64,000 nucleotides of DNA from Pseudomonas sp. RSB 5.4 (GCF_037126175.1 NZ_CP146986.1:5208501-5272500); one strand, 5' to 3'. Positions 18,193 to 27,740 are shown, counted from the first letter of the stretch. Notes: generated by a model not told the origin, from the letters alone. Program-made: numbers and translations.

Positions 18193-19494
18193 ATGTCTTC
18201 AACCACCCAAAAATCCATCGATATCAAAAAAAGTCTGGTTGAGGCGATTCTGGCCGGCCTCATTGCCCTGATCGTGTTCGGCCCGATTGTCGGCGTCGTG
18301 CTCGAAGGCTACAGCTTCAATCTTGAGCCGACCCGCGTCGCGTGGCTTATCGGCATCGTGATGATTGGCCGTTTTGTCTTGAGTCTGTTTCTGCAGACGC
18401 CCAGGGGCCTGAAGATTCTCGACGGATTCGAGAGCACCGGTTCCGGTGTACACGTACTGCCTGCCGATCATAAATCCTCGCTGCGCTGGATCATCCCGCT
18501 GCTGATTGTGCTCGCGGTCATCGTGCCGTTTGTCTCCAACTCGTACCTGCTGGGCGTGGTCATCCTCGGGTTGATCTACGTGCTGCTGGGGCTGGGGCTG
18601 AACATCGTGGTCGGTCTGGCCGGCCTGCTCGACCTCGGTTACGTGGCGTTCTACGCCATCGGTGCCTACGGTCTGGCGCTGGGTTATCAATACCTCGGGC
18701 TGGGCTTCTGGACCGTGCTGCCACTGGCGGCGATCACCGCGGGCTTGGCCGGCTGCATCCTCGGTTTCCCGGTGCTGCGTCTGCACGGTGACTATCTGGC
18801 GATCGTGACCCTGGGCTTCGGTGAAATCATCCGCCTGATCCTCAACAACTGGCTGTCGCTGACCGGCGGTCCGAACGGGATGCCGGCGCCACTGCCGACG
18901 TTCTTTGGTCTGGAATTCGGCAAACGGGCCAAGGATGGTGGGGTGCCGTTCCATGAGTTTTTCGGCATCGCCTACAACCCGGACGTGAAGTATTACTTCA
19001 TCTACGCGGTGTTGTTCCTGGTGGTGCTGGCCGTGCTGTACATCAAGCATCGTCTGGTGAAAATGCCGGTGGGTCGCGCCTGGGAAGCCCTGCGCGAAGA
19101 TGAAATCGCCTGCCGCTCGATGGGCCTGAACCACGTATTGGTCAAGCTCTCGGCGTTCACCATCGGTGCATCGACTGCAGGCCTGGCCGGGGTGTTTTTC
19201 GCCACCTACCAGGGCTTCGTCAACCCGACCTCGTTCACCTTCTTCGAATCGGCACTGATCCTCGCCATCGTCGTGCTCGGCGGCATGGGCTCGACCATCG
19301 GCGTGGTGATTGCAGCGTTCGTGCTGACGGTTGCCCCGGAACTGCTGCGCGGCTTCGCCGAATACCGCGTGCTGCTGTTCGGCATCCTGATGGTGTTGAT
19401 GATGATCTGGCGACCACGCGGGCTGATCCGCATCAGCCGTACCGGGGTCACTCCACGCAAAGGTGCCATTCACTATGAGAGGACTGCGCCATGA
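18193..19494 (+). CDS. livM: Branched-chain amino acid ABC permease
   Basis: A 433-residue second permease of the LivM/BraE family. It has an N-terminal extension of about 100 residues with two hydrophobic spans before the conserved core (GLGLNIVVGLAGLLDLGYVA). The EAA-like loop WEALREDEIACRSMGLN is visible near residue 300. Its last four bases overlap the start of livG (ATGA), so expression is coupled. Confidence 0.95.
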   Translation: MSSTTQKSIDIKKSLVEAILAGLIALIVFGPIVGVVLEGYSFNLEPTRVAWLIGIVMIGRFVLSLFLQTPRGLKILDGFESTGSGVHVLPADHKSSLRWIIPLLIVLAVIVPFVSNSYLLGVVILGLIYVLLGLGLNIVVGLAGLLDLGYVAFYAIGAYGLALGYQYLGLGFWTVLPLAAITAGLAGCILGFPVLRLHGDYLAIVTLGFGEIIRLILNNWLSLTGGPNGMPAPLPTFFGLEFGKRAKDGGVPFHEFFGIAYNPDVKYYFIYAVLFLVVLAVLYIKHRLVKMPVGRAWEALREDEIACRSMGLNHVLVKLSAFTIGASTAGLAGVFFATYQGFVNPTSFTFFESALILAIVVLGGMGSTIGVVIAAFVLTVAPELLRGFAEYRVLLFGILMVLMMIWRPRGLIRISRTGVTPRKGAIHYERTAP

Positions 19495-20363
19495 GTGAAG
19501 TCGTACTCTCTGTGGAAAAACTGATGATGCACTTCGGTGGCATCAAGGCCTTGAGCGATGTCAGCCTCAAGGTCAAACGCAACTCGATCTTCGCCCTGAT
19601 CGGCCCCAACGGCGCCGGCAAGACCACGGTGTTCAACTGCCTGACCGGGTTCTACAAGGCCTCCGGCGGCAAGATCGAACTCAACGTGCGCGGCAAGCAG
19701 ACCAACGTGATCCAGCTGCTGGGCGAATCGTTCAAGCCGACTGATTTCGTGTCGCCGAAAAGCTTCCTCAGTCGCCTGTACTACAAGATGTTCGGCGGTA
19801 CGCACCTGGTGAACCGCGCCGGCCTGGCCCGGACGTTCCAGAACATTCGCCTGTTCAAGGAAATGTCGGTGCTGGAAAACCTGTTGGTGGCGCAGCACAT
19901 GTGGGTCAACCGCAACATGCTCGCCGGCATCCTCAACACCAAGGGTTACCGCAAGGCCGAAAGCGATGCGCTGGACTGCGCGTTCTACTGGCTGGAAGTG
20001 GTCGATCTGGTGGACTGCGCCAACCGTCTGGCCGGTGAACTGTCCTACGGCCAGCAACGCCGTCTGGAGATCGCCCGGGCCATGTGCACGCGGCCGCAGA
20101 TCATCTGCCTCGACGAACCGGCCGCCGGCCTCAACCCTCAGGAAACCGAAGCGCTGAGCGCGATGATCCGGCTGCTGCGCGACGAGCATGATCTGACCGT
20201 GGTGCTGATCGAACACGACATGGGCATGGTCATGAGCATTTCCGACCACATCGTGGTGCTGGATCACGGCGTGGTCATCGCCGAAGGCGGGCCTGACGCG
20301 ATCCGCCATGATCCAAAAGTGATTGCCGCCTACCTGGGCGCCGACGAAGAGGAGCTGGTATGA
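19491..20363 (+). CDS. livG: Branched-chain amino acid ABC ATP-binding protein
   Basis: A 290-residue ATPase. Walker A is GPNGAGKTT near residue 39, the signature is LSYGQQRRLEIARA, and Walker B is IICLDEPAAGLN. It is some 35 residues longer than E. coli LivG because of an insert between Walker A and the Q-loop (around VIQLLGESFKPTDFVSPKSF). It overlaps livM and livF by 4 bp each. Confidence 0.95.
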   Translation: MSEVVLSVEKLMMHFGGIKALSDVSLKVKRNSIFALIGPNGAGKTTVFNCLTGFYKASGGKIELNVRGKQTNVIQLLGESFKPTDFVSPKSFLSRLYYKMFGGTHLVNRAGLARTFQNIRLFKEMSVLENLLVAQHMWVNRNMLAGILNTKGYRKAESDALDCAFYWLEVVDLVDCANRLAGELSYGQQRRLEIARAMCTRPQIICLDEPAAGLNPQETEALSAMIRLLRDEHDLTVVLIEHDMGMVMSISDHIVVLDHGVVIAEGGPDAIRHDPKVIAAYLGADEEELV

Positions 20364-21076
20364 GCAAACCGATCCTCGAACTGAAAGACCTGGACGTGTT
20401 CTACGGCCCGATCCAGGCCCTCAAAGGCGTGTCGCTGCAGATCAACGAAGGCGAGACCGTCAGCCTGATCGGCTCCAACGGCGCGGGTAAATCGACGCTG
20501 CTGATGTCGATCTTCGGCCAGCCGCGCGCGGCGGGCGGGCAGATCCTCTATCAAGGCGTCGACATCACCCATAAGTCCTCGCACTACATCGCCTCCAACG
20601 GCATCGCGCAGTCGCCGGAAGGGCGGCGGGTGTTCCCCGACATGACCGTCGAGGAGAACCTGCTGATGGGCACCATCCCGATTGGCGACAAGTACGCCAA
20701 GGAGGACATGCAGCGCATGTTCGAGCTGTTCCCACGGCTCGAAGAGCGTCGTACCCAGCGGGCGATGACCATGTCCGGCGGCGAGCAGCAAATGCTCGCC
20801 ATTGCCCGCGCCCTGATGAGCCGGCCGAAACTGCTGCTGCTCGATGAACCGAGCCTGGGCCTGGCGCCGATCGTAGTGAAGCAGATTTTCGCCACCCTGC
20901 GGGAACTGGCGAAAACCGGCATGACCATTTTCCTCGTCGAGCAGAACGCCAACCATGCGCTGAAGCTGTCGGATCGGGCATATGTAATGGTCAACGGCGA
21001 GATTCGCCTGACTGGCACTGGTAAAGAGCTGCTGGTGAATGAGGAGGTGCGCAACGCTTATCTGGGCGGGCACTGA
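20360..21076 (+). CDS. livF: Branched-chain amino acid ABC ATP-binding protein
   Basis: A 238-residue second ATPase of the importer. Walker A is GSNGAGKST near residue 36, the signature is MSGGEQQMLAIARA, and Walker B is LLLLDEPSLGLAP. It is the last gene of the operon; an intrinsic terminator follows the stop by 18 bp. Confidence 0.95.
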   Translation: MSKPILELKDLDVFYGPIQALKGVSLQINEGETVSLIGSNGAGKSTLLMSIFGQPRAAGGQILYQGVDITHKSSHYIASNGIAQSPEGRRVFPDMTVEENLLMGTIPIGDKYAKEDMQRMFELFPRLEERRTQRAMTMSGGEQQMLAIARALMSRPKLLLLDEPSLGLAPIVVKQIFATLRELAKTGMTIFLVEQNANHALKLSDRAYVMVNGEIRLTGTGKELLVNEEVRNAYLGGH

Positions 21077-21094
21077 TTCTTCATGCGTTGTCCA

Positions 21095-21126
21095 CAAGCC
21101 CCGCGACGAAAGTCCCGGGGCTTTTT
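21095..21126 (+). terminator. Intrinsic terminator of the liv operon
   Basis: AAGCCCCG pairs with CGGGGCTT around a 13-nt loop and is followed by TTT. Confidence 0.8.
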
Positions 21127-21152
21127 ACATCTCAAGTCCAGCACAAGTCCCT

Positions 21153-21241
21153 TGTAGGAGCGGGCTTGCTCGCGAAGAGGATGTTTCAGATAACGCCGTG
21201 TTTGATGACGCACCCTCTTCGCGAGCAAGCCCGCTCCCACA
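21153..21241. repeat. REP doublet, family 1
   Basis: Inverted family 1 pair with extended arms; the first copy reads TGTAGGAGCGGGCTTGCTCG, a TAGG variant of the usual TGGG. Confidence 0.88.
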
Positions 21242-21266
21242 GTTGATCTACGCCAGATTTCAGAAT

Positions 21267-21753
21267 TGTGGAAAACAAATTTCCACACCTGCCAAAGCGC
21301 GACATATAGACGCTGCAAATGGCTGTTTTTCCACAGTTTCGACTTGTCCCCGTTTGCTGTGGAGCTGGCTGTGAATAACGTGGGTGTAGCTGTCTGCAGG
21401 CCATTGGAACCGTGGCTTGCAGCGTGGTGATTGTTTTTTGATCAGGTGCTTTTGCGATAACGATAGACGCCTTTGTCAACCTTTTTATGGCCGCTGCAGA
21501 ATCGGCAATTCCATGTGCGCAAGCTTGTGGATAAGTCTGTGATTAAACTCTGGAAAGACCGCGCGGAGCACCGTGATTACTGGCCTCGCGCAAACACGGC
21601 TGTGACCGTGCAGTCGTGCAGAATGCCATCACCGGCACAACTGTCAGATCAGGGTCAAGCAAAAAACTTTCTATTTCGCCCGCAAAGCCTTGTGTGGCGC
21701 GGCTTTACGCTTTTTCACTTGCCCCCGGAAACTGTGGAAGGGGCTGTGGATAA
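21267..21753. other. Cluster of DnaA-box-like sequences in a gene-free stretch
   Basis: The 673 bp from 21242 to 21914 hold no convincing gene. Two perfect 9-mers TGTGGATAA (complement of TTATCCACA) lie at 21526-21534 and 21745-21753. One-mismatch copies lie at 21267 (TGTGGAAAA), 21327 (TTTTCCACA) and 21370 (TGTGAATAA). An 8-bp inverted pair TGTGGAAA/TTTCCACA spans 21267-21287. This resembles a DnaA-binding or titration site, but the chromosome origin genes are not here. Chance clustering cannot be excluded. Confidence 0.4.
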
Positions 21754-21914
21754 CATGCGTGCACATGGCTACAGGCCACGGTGCATATGGCGTGGCGGCC
21801 ATTGATCAATTAATGAGCAGGATTCGGTGGTTGCCGGTTAAAGCGGGGCCGGGCATGCTGCCTGCTGATTGTCCATTCCAATGACCGCACGGCGGTCGAT
21901 GCAAGGAGAACACG

Positions 21915-22679
21915 ATGTCCAACACCCTGTTTATTACCGGCGCGACGTCCGGTTTTGGTGAAGCCTGTGCCCGTCGTTTTGCCGAGGCAGGCTGGAAACT
22001 GGTGCTGACCGGTCGTCGTGAGGAACGCCTCAATGCGCTGTGCGCAGAACTGTCGAAGCAGACCGAAGTGCATGGTCTGGTGCTCGACGTGCGTGACCGC
22101 AAGGCGATGGAAGAGGCAATTGCCAATCTGCCGCCGTCGTTCGCCAAGCTGCGTGGCCTGATCAACAACGCCGGGCTGGCGCTGGGCGTCGATCCGGCGC
22201 CCAAATGCGACCTCGACGACTGGGACACCATGGTCGATACCAACGTCAAAGGCCTGATGTACAGCACCCGTCTGCTGTTGCCACGTTTGATCGCCCACGG
22301 CCGTGGCGCCGGTATCGTCAACCTCGGCTCGATCGCCGGTAACTACCCGTACCCGGGCAGCCACGTGTATGGCGCGACCAAGGCGTTCGTCAAGCAATTC
22401 TCGCTGAACTTGCGCTGCGACCTGCAGGGCACTGGCGTGCGCGTCAGCAACATCGAGCCCGGCCTGTGCGAAAGCGAGTTCTCGCTGGTGCGTTTTGCCG
22501 GTGATCAGGAGCGCTACAACGCGACCTACGCCGGGGCCGAGCCGATCCAGCCGCAGGACATCGCCGAGACCATCTTCTGGGTACTCAACGCGCCAGCACA
22601 CATCAACATCAACAGCCTGGAGCTGATGCCGGTGAGCCAGACCTGGGCCGGTTTTGCGATTGAGCGTAACAAGGCCTGA
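21915..22679 (+). CDS. SDR-family NADP-dependent oxidoreductase (YdfG-like)
   Basis: A 254-residue classical short-chain dehydrogenase. The cofactor motif TGATSGFG is near residue 8, NNAG near residue 86, and the catalytic set is Ser in NLGSIAGNYPYPG with YGATK. The closest family by sequence feel is YdfG, which oxidises 3-hydroxy acids such as L-allo-threonine and serine, though substrate cannot be read from sequence. ATG follows AAGGAG. It appears to be a single-gene unit between the DnaA-box-like region and a REP doublet. Confidence 0.9.
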   Translation: MSNTLFITGATSGFGEACARRFAEAGWKLVLTGRREERLNALCAELSKQTEVHGLVLDVRDRKAMEEAIANLPPSFAKLRGLINNAGLALGVDPAPKCDLDDWDTMVDTNVKGLMYSTRLLLPRLIAHGRGAGIVNLGSIAGNYPYPGSHVYGATKAFVKQFSLNLRCDLQGTGVRVSNIEPGLCESEFSLVRFAGDQERYNATYAGAEPIQPQDIAETIFWVLNAPAHININSLELMPVSQTWAGFAIERNKA

Positions 22680-22691
22680 CACCGCGTTGAG

Positions 22692-22763
22692 GCCATTCGC
22701 GAGCAAGCTCGCTCCCACATTTGATCGCGGTCTCATGTGGGAGCGAGCTTGCTCGCGAAGGGG
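22692..22763. repeat. REP doublet, family 1
   Basis: Inverted family 1 pair (GAGCAAGCTCGCTCCCACA form) between the SDR and CDF genes. Confidence 0.9.
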
Positions 22764-22853
22764 CCGTCACAGGCAATAAATACCGATAAGGTAAACTCTC
22801 TCCTCAACAACCCCACCGCACCCTGCGGTTTTCAAGGTTTTCGAGGAGTTAAA

Positions 22854-23759
22854 GTGAGTAACCGAGGTGAGCAGTCACTGCTCAAACAATCGACCATCCT
22901 GATGTTCGCGGTGTCGATTGCCGGGATCGCTACCGGTTTTGTTTCAGGTTCCCAATCCATCCTTTTCGATGGTTTTTTCTCGCTGATCGCAACGTTCATC
23001 AAAGTGCTGATGCTGATCACCGCCCGGCTGATCGCCAAAGAGAGCAATCACCGCTTCCAGTTCGGTTTCTGGCATCTGGAGCCGATGGTGCTGCTGATCG
23101 AAGGCAGCTTCCTGCTGTTGATCGCGATCTATGCCTTTCTCAACGGTGTGTTCGGCATCATCAACGGCGGCCGTGAGATCGAACTGGGGCTGGTGATCAT
23201 TTATGCGGCAGTGTTCACCGTCGTCGAGTTCGCCTACTTCTTCTACGTGCGTCGGCGCAATCGCAAGCTCAAATCCAGCCTGATCCAGTTCGACAACATC
23301 AGCTGGCTGGTGGACGCGATGCTCTCGGTCGGCCTGTTGATCAGTTTTCTCGCCGCGTTGCTGCTCAAGGCCCAGGGCTTTGACGAGTGGGCGAAGTTTG
23401 TCGACCCGCTGATCCTGATCGTCCTGGCGCTGACCATGTTGCCACCGGCGTTCAAGATCCTCGGCCCGGCGTTGCGCGATGTACTGGGTATTGCCCCGGA
23501 CACCCTGGATGATCAGGTGCGCCAAGTGATGGAGGCGGCAAAGGTCGAGCATGGTTTCGACGATTACGTGACCTACGTGCAGAAGCACGGGCGGGCGCGG
23601 TTTATCGAGATTCATGTGGTGTTGCCGGCGGATTATGCGCTGAGCAGCGTAGGTCAGCTGGATGTGTTGCGGGAGGAAATCTCGGCGCAGCTCGGCGAGC
23701 CGGATGCGGCACGCTGGTTGACGATCAGCTTTACCGGTGACAAGAAGTGGATTGCCTGA
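22854..23759 (+). CDS. Cation diffusion facilitator family transporter
   Basis: A 301-residue membrane protein with about six hydrophobic spans and a C-terminal cytoplasmic domain, the CDF layout. The start is GTG at 22854 behind GAGGAG; the open frame further up runs through the REP element. The usual metal-site residues look altered: the second span has FDGFFSL where DxxxD or HxxxD is expected, and the fifth has SWLVD where HxxxD is usual. Substrate metal, if any, is therefore uncertain. Confidence 0.88.
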   Translation: MSNRGEQSLLKQSTILMFAVSIAGIATGFVSGSQSILFDGFFSLIATFIKVLMLITARLIAKESNHRFQFGFWHLEPMVLLIEGSFLLLIAIYAFLNGVFGIINGGREIELGLVIIYAAVFTVVEFAYFFYVRRRNRKLKSSLIQFDNISWLVDAMLSVGLLISFLAALLLKAQGFDEWAKFVDPLILIVLALTMLPPAFKILGPALRDVLGIAPDTLDDQVRQVMEAAKVEHGFDDYVTYVQKHGRARFIEIHVVLPADYALSSVGQLDVLREEISAQLGEPDAARWLTISFTGDKKWIA

Positions 23760-23779
23760 TTCAGAGCTGCTGAATCTCC

Positions 23780-23873
23780 TGTGGCGAGCGAGCTTGCTCG
23801 CGCTGGGCTGCGAAGCGGCCCCAGATTTTTGTGAGTGCTGCGCACTCAAGCGGGAGCAAGCTCCCTCGCCACA
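23780..23873. repeat. Variant REP doublet, family 1/2-like
   Basis: Outer arms CCTGTGGCGAG and CTCGCCACAGG enclose GAGCTTGCTCG-type and GTGCTGCGCAC segments, a mix of the two main families. It separates two convergent genes. Confidence 0.8.
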
Positions 23874-23889
23874 GGATAGGTTCAGTCAG

Positions 23890-25023
23890 TTAGTTCAGAT
23901 ATTCAGCCAGCCCGCTGTAGCACGTCGCCAAGTGATAAGGCGTCGTCGAAGGCATGTCCTTGCGGCTGACCTCTCCTTGCTCATCCCGGCATTCATGCCA
24001 CCCGCCCGCGTGCAGAAAACGCTGCTGCAGCGCCTGCAGCTGGCGCAACACTGTAGCTTCGCTGCCCGCACGCAAGGTCAGCGCGCGCAGGTATTCAGCC
24101 TGAGCCCAGATCCGCTGAGTCGAATCTTTCGGGCGACCGTCCAGTTGCAGATCGAGCATCGCCCGCACCGCACCTGAAGGTTGTTCAACGCCGAATTGCT
24201 CGGTGAAAGCGAATGCCCGATCCAGCGCTGCATGCAGTTTCGAACCACGCAGCAGGGCTGAAGACTCGAGCAGGAAATACCATTCGAACTGATGCCCCGG
24301 CTCGTACCAGTTATCCACAGCCCCCAGCGGTTTCTCCATCAGCACGCCATGCTGCGGGTCGACGAACTGCTTGTGCATGGCTGTGCATAACTCCACCAGC
24401 GCTTGCTGCGTCGCTGCGTCTTCGCGTACCGCGAGGGTGGCGAGGAACGCTTCGGCCAGGTGCATCAGCGGGTTTTGCAGCGGGCCGGTTTGCAGGGTGA
24501 TCCAGTCGCGGTCCAGGCACGCTTCGTAGAGGCCGTCACCGGTGGCGAAGCACCGGGCGATGACTTCCAGTGCGGCGTTGAGTGTGGACTCCACCAGCGG
24601 CTCGCGGGACTTGGCCCAGTAATGGGCGCAGGCGAACAGGATGAAAGCGTGGGTGTAGAGATCCTTGCGCTGATCCAGCGGCTTGCCTTGCGCGTCGATG
24701 CTGTAGAACCAGCCGCCGTGCTCGGCGTCGTGGAAATGCCGTTGCAGCGAGCGGAACAGCGCGGCGGCGCGCACCTCGGCGTTATCCACAACCCCGATCA
24801 GGCTGGAAAACAGGTACAGCTGCCGTGCGCAGGCCATCGCCCGATAGCGTTGCGGCGGCAGCGGCTGATGTGCGGCGTCCAGTGCTTCGTAGGGCAGCGC
24901 CATGTCGGCATTCCAGCCCGGGCCTTGCCAGAGCGGCACGATCACGTTCAGAAAGTGCTGTTGCACGTCGCTGAACAGGGCGGTCAATTCGGGCAGAGAG
25001 GTGGAGCGGGAAGCATGGGGCAT
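23890..25023 (-). CDS. AGE-family epimerase/isomerase
   Basis: A 377-residue (alpha/alpha)6-barrel enzyme of the N-acylglucosamine 2-epimerase family. Conserved segments are KDLYTHAF (about residue 119), EPGHQFEWYF (about 241) and PSTTPYHL near the C terminus, which hold the catalytic His residues. Bacterial relatives include mannose isomerases and cellobiose epimerases; here D-mannose/D-fructose isomerisation is the most likely but not certain activity. Single gene; no operon partner. Confidence 0.88.
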   Translation of the reverse strand: MPHASRSTSLPELTALFSDVQQHFLNVIVPLWQGPGWNADMALPYEALDAAHQPLPPQRYRAMACARQLYLFSSLIGVVDNAEVRAAALFRSLQRHFHDAEHGGWFYSIDAQGKPLDQRKDLYTHAFILFACAHYWAKSREPLVESTLNAALEVIARCFATGDGLYEACLDRDWITLQTGPLQNPLMHLAEAFLATLAVREDAATQQALVELCTAMHKQFVDPQHGVLMEKPLGAVDNWYEPGHQFEWYFLLESSALLRGSKLHAALDRAFAFTEQFGVEQPSGAVRAMLDLQLDGRPKDSTQRIWAQAEYLRALTLRAGSEATVLRQLQALQQRFLHAGGWHECRDEQGEVSRKDMPSTTPYHLATCYSGLAEYLN

Positions 25024-25106
25024 TGGCGGACGTCGTCACGGCTGGGGCGATTGCGCGACATGGTAGCAGAGCGACGGCCTGATGAGACGCGGTGTCTGTC
25101 AGTCCG

Positions 25107-25184
25107 CCTTGGCGAGCAAGCCCGCTCCCACAGGTTTTGTGTACACCGCAAATCCAGGGTGGGAGCGGGCTTGCTCGCGAAGAG
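25107..25184. repeat. REP doublet, family 1
   Basis: Inverted family 1 pair after the hupE gene; the left copy reads CCTTGGCGAGCAAG, one base off the core. Confidence 0.88.
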
Positions 25185-25204
25185 GCCGGTTCAGGCGATA
25201 AAGA

Positions 25205-25777
25205 TCAGCCGGCCAGCAACCATGCACCGGTCACCGCCGAAGCAGCCCCCGCCACTCGCACCAATGGTGCAGCAGCCTGAGGCAACACACGCACCAGGCC
25301 ATAACCCGCCGCATGCAGCGCCGCCGTCGCCGCGACGAAACCGGCGGCATACGCCCAAGGGCTGCTCATGTCCGGCAGCTCCAGGCCATGCGCCACGCCA
25401 TGGAACAGCGCAAACAACGCCGTTGCCGCCACCGCCATCACCAGCGGTGGACGCACCGCCAGTGCCACGGCCAGGCCCAGCGCCAGCACCGAAGCCGCAA
25501 TCCCGCTTTCCAGCGCCGGCAGTTGCAGCCCTTCAAAACCGAGCATGCCGCCGATCAGCATGGTGCCGACGAATGTGCAGGGCAGCGCCCAGCGTGCCAC
25601 GCCTTGCTGCTGCGCGGCCCACAGGCCGACCGCAACCATCGCCAGCAAGTGGTCGAGGCCGCCGATCGGGTGGCTGATGCCGGCGATCAAGCCGCTGTCG
25701 CCGTGGCCCGGGTGGGCGAAGGCCAGGGCCGGGGTCAGCAGCAGCGCCACAGCGCCGAGAATGCGTTTGAGTGTCAT
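25205..25777 (-). CDS. hupE: HupE/UreJ-family nickel permease
   Basis: A 190-residue membrane protein with a signal peptide ending AFA before HPGHGDSG, then about six spans. The nickel motif HX5DH reads HPIGGLDH. Such proteins supply nickel to urease or hydrogenase. It is the last gene of ureE-ureF-ureG-hupE, 27 bp after ureG, which supports a urease role. Confidence 0.92.
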   Translation of the reverse strand: MTLKRILGAVALLLTPALAFAHPGHGDSGLIAGISHPIGGLDHLLAMVAVGLWAAQQQGVARWALPCTFVGTMLIGGMLGFEGLQLPALESGIAASVLALGLAVALAVRPPLVMAVAATALFALFHGVAHGLELPDMSSPWAYAAGFVAATAALHAAGYGLVRVLPQAAAPLVRVAGAASAVTGAWLLAG

Positions 25778-25804
25778 GGATAAGCTTCCTTGTTGGTCAT
25801 TGAA

Positions 25805-26419
25805 TCAGGCGGCGTTCAGCAGGCCCTGGCGCTCGATGAAGGCGATGATGTCTTCCAGGCCCTGGCCGGTTTTCTGGTTGCTGAAGACGAATGGCTTACC
25901 GTTGCGCATGCGCTTGGTGTCGCTATCCATCATTTCCAGCGAGGCACCGACCAGCGGCGCCAGGTCGATTTTGTTGATCACCAGCAGGTCGGACTTGCAG
26001 ATCCCCGGCCCGCCCTTGCGTGGCAGTTTGTCGCCGGCCGAAACATCGATCACGTAGATGGTCAGGTCCGACAGCTCCGGGCTGAAGGTCGCCGACAGGT
26101 TGTCGCCGCCGGACTCCACCAGAATCAGGTCCAGCCCCGGAAAGCGCCGGTTCAGCTGATCGACCGCTTCGAGGTTGATCGAGGCGTCTTCGCGGATCGC
26201 CGTGTGCGGGCAGCCGCCGGTCTCCACGCCGATGATCCGCTCCGGCGCCAGCGCTTCGTTGCGCACCAGAAAGTCGGCGTCTTCGCGGGTATAGATGTCG
26301 TTGGTGACGACGGCCAGGTTATAGCGGTCGCGCAGCGCCAGGCACAGGGCCAGGGTCAACGCGGTTTTGCCGGAACCGACCGGGCCGCCGATACCGACGC
26401 GCAGGGGTTGTGTGTTCAT
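25805..26419 (-). CDS. ureG: Urease accessory GTPase UreG
   Basis: A 204-residue SIMIBI-class GTPase that drives nickel insertion into urease. The P-loop GGPVGSGKT is at about residues 11-19, the metal motif is ETGGCPHTA, and VINKIDLAP is the base-recognition motif. The chosen start MNTQPLRVG has GGAGAAGCAC before it; a start four codons up is possible. It works in a complex with UreD, UreF and UreE. Confidence 0.96.
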   Translation of the reverse strand: MNTQPLRVGIGGPVGSGKTALTLALCLALRDRYNLAVVTNDIYTREDADFLVRNEALAPERIIGVETGGCPHTAIREDASINLEAVDQLNRRFPGLDLILVESGGDNLSATFSPELSDLTIYVIDVSAGDKLPRKGGPGICKSDLLVINKIDLAPLVGASLEMMDSDTKRMRNGKPFVFSNQKTGQGLEDIIAFIERQGLLNAA

Positions 26420-26442
26420 GTGCTTCTCCAAGATGACAGGCC

Positions 26443-27117
26443 CTAGGAACGGAAAAGTCGGCTGTACTGGCGCTCATGCGCTATGCACGCCAGGGACAGG
26501 CCGAACGCGGCGCTGCCAATGTGTTCGGGATTGATTTGGCTGGCGTCCTGCTGCGCCTGTTGCAGCAGCGGCAGCAATTCGCTGGTCAGGCGCTGGGCGG
26601 CTTGCTGGCCCAGCGGCAGGGTTTTCATCAGCACCGCGAGCTGGTTTTCCAGCCAGCTCCACAGCCACGCAGCGAGGGCGTCCTGCGGGCTGATCTGCCA
26701 GGCGCGGCCAGCCAGTGCCCAGCCGAGGGCCAGATGCGGTTCCGCGCATTGCTCAAGAAAGCTGCGGGCCGGCGCGTCGAGTTCCGGCAAACCGTTGAGC
26801 AACTGCTGCAGCGAGTAACCCATCTGCCGGCTCTCCAGATGCAGTTCGCGGGTCTCGCGGCTGGCCCGGTGGGTTTCGCAGATGCGCAGCAACTCGGGCC
26901 AGTTTTCGTCGGCAGCGGCCTGACAATGGGCGAGCAGCAGCGGCGCTTCGAAACGGGCGAGGTTGAGCAGCAATTGATCGCTGATCCAGCGCCGGGCACT
27001 GTCCGGGTTGTGCACGCGGCCGTTATCCACCGCCATTTCCAGGCCTTGCGAATAGCTGTAGCCGCCAATCGGCAGTTGCGGACTGGCCAGGCGCAACAGC
27101 GCCCAGGCTGGGTTCAT
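26443..27117 (-). CDS. ureF: Urease accessory protein UreF
   Basis: A 224-residue all-helical protein with the family opening [20 protein letters not shown] and a C-terminal [28 protein letters not shown] end. UreF bridges UreD and UreG in the maturation complex. Its start overlaps ureE's stop (ATGA), so the two are translationally coupled. Confidence 0.95.
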   Translation of the reverse strand: MNPAWALLRLASPQLPIGGYSYSQGLEMAVDNGRVHNPDSARRWISDQLLLNLARFEAPLLLAHCQAAADENWPELLRICETHRASRETRELHLESRQMGYSLQQLLNGLPELDAPARSFLEQCAEPHLALGWALAGRAWQISPQDALAAWLWSWLENQLAVLMKTLPLGQQAAQRLTSELLPLLQQAQQDASQINPEHIGSAAFGLSLACIAHERQYSRLFRS

Positions 27118-27614
27118 AAACGAACGCCGAACTGGTGCAGTTTCGGCGCGTAGTTGAAGTCCTCGTCGCCGTGCCGCGAATGATGATGGCCGCCGCCGTA
27201 GGCACCGTGTTCCGGCTGGAACGGCGCTTCAATCGCTTCGACCTGCGCACCGAGCTGTTCGAGCATCGCCTTGAGCACGTAATCGTCAAGCAGGCGCAGC
27301 CAGCCGTCGCCGACTTGCAGGGCAACGTGGCGGTTACCGAGGTGATAGGCGGCGCGGGTCAGTTCGAAGGCGTTGGCGCAGGTGACGTGAAGCAGTTGCT
27401 CGGGGCGGGCGCAGACGCGAACGATGCGGCCGTCTTCGGCCTGCAGGCATTCGCCGTCATATAACGGCGCCTGACCGCGCTCCAGAAACAACCCGACGTC
27501 TTCGCCATCGGCACTGAAACAGCGCAGGCGGCTCTTGCTCCGCGCTTCGAAGGTCAGGTGCAACTCGGCGGACCAGACAGGTTGAGGGTCGATTCTGCGA
27601 TGAATCACCAGCAT
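27114..27614 (-). CDS. ureE: Urease nickel chaperone UreE
   Basis: A 166-residue nickel metallochaperone. The N-terminal peptide-binding domain and C-terminal metal domain (CANAFELTRAAYHLGNRHV) are recognisable. The C terminus carries a short His cluster, GGGHHHSRHGDED, for nickel storage, less extended than in Klebsiella. It is first in ureE-F-G-hupE, about 27 nt after a predicted sigma-54 start site. Confidence 0.95.
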   Translation of the reverse strand: MLVIHRRIDPQPVWSAELHLTFEARSKSRLRCFSADGEDVGLFLERGQAPLYDGECLQAEDGRIVRVCARPEQLLHVTCANAFELTRAAYHLGNRHVALQVGDGWLRLLDDYVLKAMLEQLGAQVEAIEAPFQPEHGAYGGGHHHSRHGDEDFNYAPKLHQFGVRL

Positions 27615-27652
27615 CGGAAAGCTTCCAGCAGTGGACTTGTAGAGAGGGCTAG

Positions 27653-27668
27653 AGCAAGGGGCTTGCCA
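27653..27668 (-). promoter_or_regulatory. Near-consensus sigma-54 promoter of ureEFG-hupE
   Basis: Read on the minus strand, TGGCAAGCCCCTTGCT differs from TGGCACG-N4-TTGCW at one position. Transcription should begin near 27641. Confidence 0.7.
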
Positions 27669-27740
27669 ACCGGCCGAGATGTAGGAAATCCCTGTCGGAG
27701 CGTAGTGGATGTTTCAAGATGTTGCAGAATTTTGGAAGGT

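Noticed and set aside
21430..21715. Possible small RNA ending at a weak hairpin AAAGCC/GGCTTT followed by TTTTTC
   Set aside because: The promoter match is poor and the stem is only 6 bp; not enough for a feature.
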